A DNA stretch of 11,246 nt, from the NCBI GenBank assembly GCA_030745955.1, contig JASLNQ010000047.1, positions 1 to 11,246 of the forward strand. Reading direction: 5' to 3'. The stretch's first letter is position 1, and each line of letters starts with the position of its first letter. This stretch comes from Dehalococcoidia bacterium. GTDB taxonomy: Bacteria > Chloroflexota > Dehalococcoidia > UBA1151 > UBA1328. The position numbers and the translations under genes were made by a program. The notes under the pieces were generated by a model. The model was not told the origin of the DNA. It made no database searches and saw only the letters and a list, made by a program, of their open reading frames with translations. This document shows positions 1 to 5,887 of this stretch, piece after piece.

Positions 1-8
1 CAACCCGT

Positions 9-47
9 CTAGCAAATCAACCCCGTGTGTTCGATCCGATTTGCCAT
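9..47 (-). other. Abortive 12-codon reading frame behind a strong Shine-Dalgarno site
   Basis: On the minus strand a near-consensus GGGAGGAG (positions 53-60) lies 5 bases before an ATG at 45-47. The frame then runs MANRIEHTGLIC and stops at TAG (9-11). The site is an unusually good ribosome binding site for so short a frame, and it is divergent from the epimerase gene that starts at 168. It could be a leader peptide, the frameshifted start of a gene lying beyond the left edge, or chance. Only eight bases remain before the window edge, so these cannot be separated here. No function is claimed. Confidence 0.25.
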
Positions 48-167
48 CGCAGCTCCTCCCGAACCACCGTCTCCTGCCACATACTGTTCTGGGTCTTTTT
101 CGGGATTCGTCTGGCGGAGTAACGACGATCCCCATGTGCGGCGAACTAGCACGAAACGGAGAAACGA

Positions 168-1097
168 ATGGCTGAAAAGGTAGTTGTCACCGGCGGGTCG
201 GGCAGGGCAGGTGAGTACATCATTGCCGAGCTGGCCGCCGCCGGATACGACGTTTACAACGCCGACTCCGTGCCGCCACGCGAGGGTTCCGCTTCCAACA
301 CCGCCCAGTACTGGTGCATCGATGTCACCGATTACGGCGAGGTGCTGAACGTACTCACCGGCGCCGACGCCATCATCCACATGGCGGCAATTCCGGCCCC
401 GAACCGGGACCCTGAGCACAAACTTTTCCGCATTAACATGATGGCGAACTGGAACGTGCTCGAGGCCGCCGAGGTCCATGGCATCGAACGAATCTGCATG
501 GCCTCGTCTATCAACGCGATCGGTGCGGGATGGGGCTCGAAGCTATACATGCCGGAGTACCTGCCTGTCGACGAGGACCACCCGACACGTGCTGAAGACG
601 CCTACTCGCAGTCGAAGTGGCTTGGCGAGCAGATGGGAGACGCGTTCGCCCGCCGCCGTCCCGGCAAAGTCCAGATAGCCAACATGCGCTTCCACGCCCT
701 GTGGGATCCAGAAATCGCCAGGGGCTTCCGGGAGTCGGGGGACAAGACAACTACCGGGCAGTGGCACCCGACGGGTTTCTGGAGCTGGGTCGGTCGGCAC
801 GATGCGGCCAGGGCTTGCCGTCTTTCGATCGAAAAGGAGTTCGGGGGCCACGAGGCATTTTTCATAAACGCCACCGACACAACGCTCGAAGTGCCAACAA
901 TGGACGCGATTGAATCCGAGTTCCCGGGCGTTGAGATCCGCGAACCGATTCCCGGATTCACAAGCCCGCTGTCGGTCACGAAAGGCGAGAAGCTGCTCGG
1001 TTGGGTACCGGTTGAGTCATGGCGTGAAGGCACAGTCCGCGATCCCGAACCCAACGACGGCCAGCCGGCACAGTACAAAGCCCAATGGACGCGCTAG
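168..1097 (+). CDS. NAD(P)-dependent epimerase/dehydratase family oxidoreductase
   Basis: This is a 309-residue extended short-chain dehydrogenase. The N-terminus has the Rossmann dinucleotide motif TGGSGRAG (residues 8-15), followed by an acidic cofactor-loop residue (D33), the D-V-T-D segment (52-55), IHMAA (70-74) and the catalytic YSQSK (146-150) with an upstream ASS (112-114). Length and motif order match the NAD-dependent epimerase/dehydratase family, which acts on nucleotide sugars, uronates or related polyols in the cytoplasm. The substrate cannot be read from the sequence. The ATG is supported by GGAG 7-8 bases upstream (ACGGAGAAACG-ATG). No signal peptide or membrane segment is visible. 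It stands alone on its strand and converges on the SDR gene at 1344-2102, so the two are probably transcribed separately. A sugar or uronate dehydrogenase is one possibility. The family call is firm and the substrate is unknown. Confidence 0.9.
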   Translation: MAEKVVVTGGSGRAGEYIIAELAAAGYDVYNADSVPPREGSASNTAQYWCIDVTDYGEVLNVLTGADAIIHMAAIPAPNRDPEHKLFRINMMANWNVLEAAEVHGIERICMASSINAIGAGWGSKLYMPEYLPVDEDHPTRAEDAYSQSKWLGEQMGDAFARRRPGKVQIANMRFHALWDPEIARGFRESGDKTTTGQWHPTGFWSWVGRHDAARACRLSIEKEFGGHEAFFINATDTTLEVPTMDAIESEFPGVEIREPIPGFTSPLSVTKGEKLLGWVPVESWREGTVRDPEPNDGQPAQYKAQWTR

Positions 1098-1103
1098 CGA
1101 AAA

Positions 1104-1335
1104 TCCTCTCTCCCTTGCCCTGGCGTGCCCCGCGGAGCTGCAGCGCGCGACCAAGTGCGCCTCGCACGCCCGGAGCTAAACGACGATCGGGTGTGGGTGA
1201 ATGCTCAGGAATGTCCACACCGACCAATCGCGAGCACCGCGCCCCCACCCCAGATCCCTCGGCTCCGATGACTACGCTCGAGTCCCGCTGACCGCACTCG
1301 CGAAGAGCGCGACCCTCCCTGAGAAGGAGAGAGGA
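1104..1335. repeat. Candidate palindromic repeat/MITE-like element between convergent genes
   Basis: The 246-base gap between the two convergent oxidoreductase genes has near-identical inverted ends. TCCTCTCTCCCTT at 1104-1116 faces AAGGAGAGAGGA at 1324-1335, which match with one base missing. Just inside the right end, CTCCCTGAGAAGGAG (1315-1329) is an imperfect hairpin of the same family as the two palindromes in the 4741-4880 region. No reading frame inside is convincing. It may be a small non-autonomous element, a REP-like repeat, or simply a two-sided transcription terminator. No target-site duplication could be identified with confidence. Confidence 0.35.
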
Positions 1336-1343
1336 CCACAACC

Positions 1344-2102
1344 CTAAGCAGTTGTACCGCCGTCGACCGAAATTGCCTGGCCGGTGATGAACGACGCCGT
1401 GTCTGAACACAGGAACGCAACCAGGTCACCAACTTCGCCCGGCTGGCCGTACCTGCCCATCGGAACCCAGCGCTCGATCCTCGCCCGGTCGTCGGGGTTG
1501 TTGTGGTCCAGCACGTGCATCATCTCGGTGTCGATCACGCCAGGGCAAATCGCGTTGACCCTCACACCTTTTCGGGCATATTCCATAGCTGCAGACCGCG
1601 TGAGTCCCAGCACCCCATGCTTGCTCGCGGTGTATGCCGACTGCTTCGGGTTCCCCCGCAGTCCGTTGTATGACGAGTCGTTGACGATCGCTCCCCCGCC
1701 GTGCTCCAGCATGTGCGCAATCTCGTACTTCATGCAAAGGAACACGCCCCTCAGGTTCACGCTAATGGTGTTGTCGAAAACATCCTCGTGCAGCAGGTGA
1801 AGGTTCGTTCCGTCCTCCACCACCCCGGCATTGTTGAACGCTGCGTCAAGCCGTCCATAAGTCGCCACCGCGTGCTGAACAGCCCTCTCGACCTGCGATG
1901 CATCGGTGACATCCGTAACCACCAGCGTCGCAGCTCCGCCAGCCGCTTCAATTTGCCTGACCGTCTCGGCGAGATCCGATTCCCGCCTGGCCGCAGCCAC
2001 TATCCTCGCCCCGTGACCGGCCATGACCTTCGCCGATTCCCGACCGATTCCCGAACTGGCGCCGGTTACCAGCACGACCCTGTCCTCAAGTAGAGCGCTC
2101 AT
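1344..2102 (-). CDS. SDR family NAD(P)-dependent oxidoreductase (classical type)
   Basis: This 252-residue classical short-chain dehydrogenase/reductase carries every family hallmark. These are the cofactor motif TGASSGIG (13-20), the NNAG motif (90-93), the active-site tetrad N116, S144, Y157 and K161 (YTASK 157-161), the PG motif (187-188) and the C-terminal [11 protein letters not shown] (239-249). An Arg-rich stretch after the second strand (AAARR, 36-40) suggests NADP(H) preference, as inference. I chose the ATG at 2100-2102 because it starts the conserved [13 protein letters not shown] segment and has AAGGTGA seven bases upstream. The frame stays open to 2210, but those 36 extra codons look like leader sequence. 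Substrate is unknown. It is divergent from the Eis-like genes across 107 bases, so the two units may share a promoter region. Confidence 0.92.
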   Translation of the reverse strand: MSALLEDRVVLVTGASSGIGRESAKVMAGHGARIVAAARRESDLAETVRQIEAAGGAATLVVTDVTDASQVERAVQHAVATYGRLDAAFNNAGVVEDGTNLHLLHEDVFDNTISVNLRGVFLCMKYEIAHMLEHGGGAIVNDSSYNGLRGNPKQSAYTASKHGVLGLTRSAAMEYARKGVRVNAICPGVIDTEMMHVLDHNNPDDRARIERWVPMGRYGQPGEVGDLVAFLCSDTASFITGQAISVDGGTTA

Positions 2103-2209
2103 CCAGGCATCACCTTTTCTTGTTAGCGGCTGGCGCACCTGGTGTGGCCCACCGACGATGCAGCACGTAGCATACGTTGCCGTGCCTTTTTTGGTGCCCG
2201 GCTTTTTCA

Positions 2210-3454
2210 ATGACCATCGAACTCCAACCTGTAACCGACGAAAATTTCACCGAGTGGCGCAAAGCCGTTCGCCAGGGATTCGGCGAACATGTCCACCCCG
2301 ACGACATTGCGCGCCTCCGCGACAACCGGGTCGAAATCGATCGCCTCGTGGCCGCGGTCGATAGCGGCTCCGAACGTATTGTCGGCACCGGAGGTGTCGA
2401 CTCATATTCGCTCACCGTACCCGGTGGTGCGACCGTCCCGATGGCCGGAGTTGCCTACGTGACGACCTCGGTGACCCACCGCCGGCAGGGCGCGTTTTCG
2501 CGCATGATGAAACAGGTCCACGGGTCGGCCCGCGAGCGCGGCGACATCATCGCCGGACTCTGGGCCTCGCAATCGCACCTCTACTCCCGATTCGACTACG
2601 GACTCGCGGTCAACGCGTATGACTGGGAGATAGAGCCCCGCTTCGGCGCGTTCGCTCACTCCCCTTTGCCCGACGAGCCCGGTAATTCAGGGGCGCACGT
2701 CTACTTTGTCGATGCCCGGGAAGCCGCAGTGCTACTGCCGGGTATCTACGACCGGGTGCGGTTGCAGACCTCCGGTGCAGTCGATAGAAACCCGGGACGC
2801 TGGCGATACGAGCTATTCGACGAGGAGCGGGTCCGTGGCGGTGCCAGCGCGCTTTTCTACGCGATCTGCGAAGAGCGAGGTGAGCAGACCGGGTATGTGA
2901 CCTACCGGATGCGCCGCAAGGGCGATTCTGACATGGGCACTCTCCAGGTCGAAGAGCAGATGGCGGCCACCGACACGGCCCACGCAACGCTCTGGCGGTT
3001 CCTGCTGGATTTCGACCTCGTCGGGAAGATCACGGCAGAGAACCGTCCGTCCGACGACCCGTTATGGTGGATGCTCGCCGATCCTAGGCGACTCAACCGG
3101 AAGTCGCACGATTCGCTCTGGCTCCGCCTTCTCGATGTGAAAAAAGTGCTCGAAGCGCGGGCGTACAACGCCGATGGCCGACTGAAGATCGGACTGGTCT
3201 CCGAATCACAACCCGATATCGCGGGGACCTACGTTCTCGAAGTCGACGACTCCCGCGCAACAGTCAGAAAGACCACAGAAAAACCCGATGTCGTGATGAC
3301 GCCCGGCGACCTTTCAGCGCTCTTTCTTGGGGGCGCAACACCGGGCCCGCTGGTCGAAGCAGGCCGCATCGATGTCCTCACGACCGGTGCCCTGGCCAGG
3401 CTTCATGGCATGTTTGCCACCGATTCTGCGCCCTGGTGCGCACATTACTTCTAG
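2210..3454 (+). CDS. Eis-like GNAT N-acetyltransferase (first of a tandem pair)
   Basis: This 414-residue protein resembles the Eis family, whose members join two GNAT folds to an SCP2-like C-terminal domain and transfer acetyl from acetyl-CoA to amines on varied substrates. The acetyl-CoA loop VTHRRQGA lies at residues 88-95. The segment around LYSRFDYG (124-131) aligns with the GIYGRFGYG segment of mycobacterial Eis, placing Y125 at the catalytic tyrosine. The protein ends in phenylalanine, as mycobacterial Eis does, where the C-terminal carboxylate serves as base. The length matches the roughly 400 residues of the family. The ATG at 2210 starts MTIEL, matching the MTIEY start of the downstream paralogue. 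No strong ribosome site precedes it, so leaderless or weak initiation is possible. The natural substrate is unknown. Eis enzymes are known for aminoglycoside acetylation, but that cannot be assumed here. Confidence 0.88.
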   Translation: MTIELQPVTDENFTEWRKAVRQGFGEHVHPDDIARLRDNRVEIDRLVAAVDSGSERIVGTGGVDSYSLTVPGGATVPMAGVAYVTTSVTHRRQGAFSRMMKQVHGSARERGDIIAGLWASQSHLYSRFDYGLAVNAYDWEIEPRFGAFAHSPLPDEPGNSGAHVYFVDAREAAVLLPGIYDRVRLQTSGAVDRNPGRWRYELFDEERVRGGASALFYAICEERGEQTGYVTYRMRRKGDSDMGTLQVEEQMAATDTAHATLWRFLLDFDLVGKITAENRPSDDPLWWMLADPRRLNRKSHDSLWLRLLDVKKVLEARAYNADGRLKIGLVSESQPDIAGTYVLEVDDSRATVRKTTEKPDVVMTPGDLSALFLGGATPGPLVEAGRIDVLTTGALARLHGMFATDSAPWCAHYF

Positions 3455-3478
3455 GCGACTGGACCTTCACTCGAAGCT

Positions 3479-4711
3479 ATGACCATTGAATACCGCCAGA
3501 TCACCCGGGAAGAGCACCAGGCGTTTGGTGTCGCGATCGAGCAGGGGTTCGGCAGCCATTACGAGCCATCGGACGAACGACGCGAGATCGATGAGAAGGC
3601 CATAACGCCTGAAATGACGATAGTTGCGTTCGATGACGGGGCGATCGTCGGCACTTCGGCCGCTCAGCCGTTCGAATCGGCTTTGCCAGGCGGTGCCCTC
3701 GTCAAGAACGCCGGGGTGACCGCTATTATGGTCACAGCCACGCACCGGCGCCGCGGTATTTTGAGAGAAATGATGGGCAGACTACTGCGGCAGGAACGTG
3801 AGAAAGGGCAGCCGGTATCCTCGCTCTGGGCATCCGAGAGCATCATCTATGGCCGCTACGGGTTCGGAATGTCGATCCAGCACGAAAACTACCTGATCGA
3901 CACCCGGCAGGCTGCCTTCAAGCATGTGCCAGAAATCCCCGGCAACATCAGGTTCGTCGATCGGGAAGAGGCCCGAAAAGTAATGCCAGTTGCCTGGGAT
4001 GCGGCCGTCCAATCACGCGTCGGGATTCCGCGCAGGAGCGACGTATTCTGGGACGGTGCGATCCTGGCGTTCGGCGAAGCGAGTCGGGGCTGGAGCAAAC
4101 CATTTATCGTCATTTATGAAGAGGATGGAAAGCCGCTCGGATATGCCAGGTACCAGGTGAAAGAACTCCATGTCTTCGGCGAGCAGGTACACGGGCTGAT
4201 CAACGCCGACGATGTAATTCACAGCTCTCCAGCGTCACACGCGGCCCTGTGGAACCACCTGCTGAATATCGACCTCTACGACACCCTGAGCACATGGCGG
4301 TCGCCAGCGGACGACAGCCTGCCGTGGATGCTCGTCGACCCGCGTCAGCTCGAACGCAAACCCTACGACGCCGTGTGGTACCGGCTGCTCGATGTAGCGG
4401 AAGCGCTTGCTGCGCGCACCTACCTCGCCGAGGGCAGCCTGGTTATCGAGGTCGAGGACGCGTTCATTCCCGAATATGGTGGCCGGTTCGAATTGACGGG
4501 CGGACCCGACGGGGCGAAGTGTGTTGCGACTAAAAAGTCACCCGACATCACGCTCCCGACCACGTCGCTTGCGGCAATCTACCTCGGCGGTGCAAAGCTG
4601 ATGGACCTGGACCGCGCAGGTTGCGTCGAGGAAAACACCGAGGGTTCGATCGCACTCGCCGACGCCATGTTCGCAACAACAAGGGCGCCATGGTGCCCCT
4701 TGATGTTCTGA
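3479..4711 (+). CDS. Eis-like GNAT N-acetyltransferase (second of a tandem pair)
   Basis: This 410-residue paralogue of the gene just upstream has the same domain order. The acetyl-CoA loop THRRRGI is at residues 88-94, the catalytic-tyrosine segment IIYGRYGFG at 122-130 (Y124), and the C-terminus is again APWC followed by three residues and a final Phe. Shared blocks with the neighbour include the MTIE start, an EQGFG/RQGFG block near residue 22, LWAS before the tyrosine, and LGGA then MFAT near the C-terminus. The two have diverged widely elsewhere, so the duplication is old or the pair was acquired together. Only 24 bases separate the genes, which suggests co-transcription. No good Shine-Dalgarno site is visible before this ATG, so translational coupling is plausible. 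The substrate is unknown; acetylation of a small amine or a protein are both possible. Confidence 0.88.
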   Translation: MTIEYRQITREEHQAFGVAIEQGFGSHYEPSDERREIDEKAITPEMTIVAFDDGAIVGTSAAQPFESALPGGALVKNAGVTAIMVTATHRRRGILREMMGRLLRQEREKGQPVSSLWASESIIYGRYGFGMSIQHENYLIDTRQAAFKHVPEIPGNIRFVDREEARKVMPVAWDAAVQSRVGIPRRSDVFWDGAILAFGEASRGWSKPFIVIYEEDGKPLGYARYQVKELHVFGEQVHGLINADDVIHSSPASHAALWNHLLNIDLYDTLSTWRSPADDSLPWMLVDPRQLERKPYDAVWYRLLDVAEALAARTYLAEGSLVIEVEDAFIPEYGGRFELTGGPDGAKCVATKKSPDITLPTTSLAAIYLGGAKLMDLDRAGCVEENTEGSIALADAMFATTRAPWCPLMF

Positions 4712-4712
4712 G

Positions 4713-4732
4713 GAGCCAGGGGTGAATGGCTC
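4713..4732 (+). terminator. Hairpin immediately after the Eis-like pair
   Basis: GAGCCA (4713-4718) and TGGCTC (4727-4732) form a perfect six-pair stem with an eight-base loop, starting two bases after the stop codon at 4709-4711. No T-run follows, so it is only a candidate terminator or a 3'-end stabilising stem for the acetyltransferase transcript. Confidence 0.35.
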
Positions 4733-4740
4733 AAATCCCC

Positions 4741-4757
4741 TCTCCCTGCGAGGGAGA
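4741..4757. repeat. Palindromic repeat copy, TCTCCCT-GCG-AGGGAGA
   Basis: This is a perfect seven-pair hairpin with a three-base loop in the 316-base gene-free stretch 4712-5027. Its core CTCCCTGCGAGGGAG differs by two bases from CTCCCTGCCAGGGAG at 4865-4879, and also by two from CTCCCTGAGAAGGAG at 1315-1329. Extragenic palindromes of this C-rich/G-rich kind recur in many bacterial genomes. I infer a dispersed REP-like family here. Confidence 0.6.
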
Positions 4758-4860
4758 CAGGTGCTCCCTGGGCGCGGGTGTGAGTGGTTCCTAAGACATA
4801 AAAAAACCGCCATTCGCGAATCCCTACCCACCACTTAACAAGTCGCAACCCACCCTCTAA

Positions 4861-4885
4861 CTCTCTCCCTGCCAGGGAGGGAGGA
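4861..4885. repeat. Palindromic repeat copy, CTCCCT-GCC-AGGGAG
   Basis: This is the second copy of the intergenic palindrome in the gene-free stretch, with the stem at 4865-4870 and 4874-4879. The downstream flank GGAGGA resembles the GAGGA flank of the copy at 1315-1335; over 21 bases those two copies match at 17. That argues for shared ancestry rather than two independent hairpins. It lies 104 bases after the copy at 4741-4757 in the same orientation. Confidence 0.55.
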
Positions 4886-4904
4886 TAAGACCCTTCTGCC
4901 AGCA

Positions 4905-4930
4905 CCCCGGACGTGTGCCGGGGCGCCCGG
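4905..4930. other. GC-rich hairpin cluster in the gene-free stretch
   Basis: CCCCGG (4905-4910) pairs with CCGGGG (4918-4923) over a seven-base loop, and an overlapping alternative stem, CCGGG-GCG-CCCGG, spans 4918-4930. The sequence then becomes moderately T-rich (CTCCTTCTTTT ending near 4951). It may stop read-through from the acetyltransferase unit before the next gene. Apart from this and the palindromes, I see only a run of seven A (4800-4806) and a small palindrome, ATTCGCGAAT (4812-4821), in 4712-5027, and no credible gene. Confidence 0.35.
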
Positions 4931-5027
4931 ATAATCCTGGCTCCTTCTTTTCACCGATAACGCGCGGTCAAATCCCCCCGGAATCCTGAATCACCCCTAA
5001 AATGCGAACAGTTTGATCGGAGTTCCA

Positions 5028-5492
5028 ATGCCTACTTTCACACCTGCACATCTTGGAAAATGGGAATCGCTCTTCACCGACCTCGTGACCGGCGAGGGTT
5101 CGGCGCTTACAGAGGACGGCACGTGGATGCTCGGTGAAAAGCCGGGACTGGTGTGCGTTTTCGAAGACTCCGAGCCGCTTTTCATCGAAGCCTCGAAGAA
5201 CATCGCCAAAACGCTCCAGTGCTACACAAAGGGCGGAACAGAGTGTGATTTCCGCACGATGGTCGGCATTTTCGAAATGGGCGCAGCACAGAAGAACGCT
5301 GCCCGGCGGGCAAAGTCGGGTCCCCTCGCCCAGCGGATTACCAAGCGCGTCGAAAAGTTTCGATACCGCGTCGCTCCGGCGCCCGCGAAACTGTCACCCC
5401 AGCTGGCCGACGCATTCAACGTGGTCGCCGACACCCGTTACGCAGGTCCAAGTGCCGTGGCCAACCGGGCCCTCGACGCATTGCCGCAGTAG
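5028..5492 (+). CDS. Uncharacterised small protein, possibly a degenerate GIY-YIG-like domain
   Basis: I do not firmly recognise this 154-residue cytoplasmic protein. Its middle resembles the layout of GIY-YIG nuclease domains. PGLVCVF then SEPLFIEASKNIAKTL (about residues 39-63) sits where those proteins have GIY, then EPLYIG and an N-L-R-R-R-L helix. A KGGTECDF segment and a later FRYRVAP strand also fit the order. The defining residues are absent, however: GIY reads GLV, YIG reads FIE, and no obvious catalytic Arg or Glu stands in place. If related it is probably catalytically dead. The middle is basic (KNAARRAK, RITKRVEKFRYR; residues 89-114), which may mean nucleic-acid binding. I chose the ATG at 5028, which has GGAG six to seven bases upstream; a TTG at 5013 is an in-frame alternative. 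It stops immediately before the nirK remnant. Confidence 0.65.
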   Translation: MPTFTPAHLGKWESLFTDLVTGEGSALTEDGTWMLGEKPGLVCVFEDSEPLFIEASKNIAKTLQCYTKGGTECDFRTMVGIFEMGAAQKNAARRAKSGPLAQRITKRVEKFRYRVAPAPAKLSPQLADAFNVVADTRYAGPSAVANRALDALPQ

Positions 5493-5494
5493 GT

Positions 5495-5788
5495 TGTTCG
5501 CAGGCAAACCGGGACTCACGACCTCATCTGATTGGTGGGCATGGGGAGCTTGTGTGGAGAGGGGGCTTGTTTGCAGACCGGCCTGCTACAAATCTTGAAA
5601 CATGGTTCGTCGAAGGCGGTTCTGCCGTAGAGATGCTCTACGAATTCAAACAGCCTGGACTCTACGCATACGTCAACCACAACCTGATCGAGGCGATAAT
5701 ACTCGGCGCGACGGCCCACATAAACGTCGAGGGGGAGTGGGACAACAACCTGATGGAGCAAATCAAAAATCCCGGTCCCATTAATTGA
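5495..5788 (+). pseudogene. nirK: C-terminal remnant of copper-containing nitrite reductase
   Basis: The frame encodes about 97 residues that I recognise as the end of NirK, the trimeric copper nitrite reductase that makes nitric oxide in denitrification. The stretch SQANRDSRPHLIGGHG (from about 5498) is followed by LETWFVEGG, KQPGLYAYVNHNLIEA and VEGEWDNNLM before a TGA stop. The catalytic-pocket His (codon 5525-5527, the His255 type) and the type-2 copper His in NHNLIEA (codon 5678-5680, the His306 type) are kept. The first cupredoxin domain with the type-1 copper Cys and Met and the other type-2 His ligands is missing. A full NirK has well over 300 residues. Homology begins within a few codons of the preceding gene's stop, and no start codon or ribosome site precedes it. 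A GTG at 5552 would give an even shorter piece. This is a truncated, nonfunctional relic. Confidence 0.85.
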
Positions 5789-5813
5789 GGTTCTGCCTGG
5801 CCGACTAGACCTG

Positions 5814-5846
5814 GCCTTGCCCGACGGTTCCCGCCCCGGGCGAGGC
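5814..5846. terminator. Candidate two-way terminator hairpin between nirK remnant and ATPase gene
   Basis: GCCTTGCCCG (5814-5823) pairs with CGGGCGAGGC (5837-5846), giving ten pairs including one G-T wobble over a 13-base loop. It lies in the 99-base gap between a plus-strand and a minus-strand 3' end, where a shared terminator would be expected. There is no T-run on either side, so any factor-independent activity is doubtful. Confidence 0.35.
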
Positions 5847-5887
5847 AGGCCGGGCGCAGACGGAAAGGCTGGCCACTCCACGAACAG

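Noticed and set aside
602..1078. Minus-strand open frame of 158 codons inside the epimerase gene
   Set aside because: It is antisense to a gene with intact Rossmann and YxxxK motifs; no motif is visible in its own translation.
2103..2210. Upstream extension of the SDR start by 36 codons
   Set aside because: The added residues are unlike SDR N-termini, while the ATG at 2102 has a good ribosome site and begins right before the conserved first strand.
4741..4885. CRISPR-like array from the repeated C-rich/G-rich palindromes
   Set aside because: There are only two copies here, with no regular spacer length and no cas genes; they are REP-like hairpins.
4579..4905. Minus-strand open frame spanning the end of the second acetyltransferase and the intergenic repeats
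   Set aside because: It runs antisense into a solid gene and through palindromic repeats; no domain or ribosome site supports it.
5134..5598. Alternative plus-strand frame overlapping the small protein gene and the nirK remnant
   Set aside because: Its translation is Ser/Arg-rich shadow sequence, while the overlapping frames have a ribosome site and clear NirK homology respectively.
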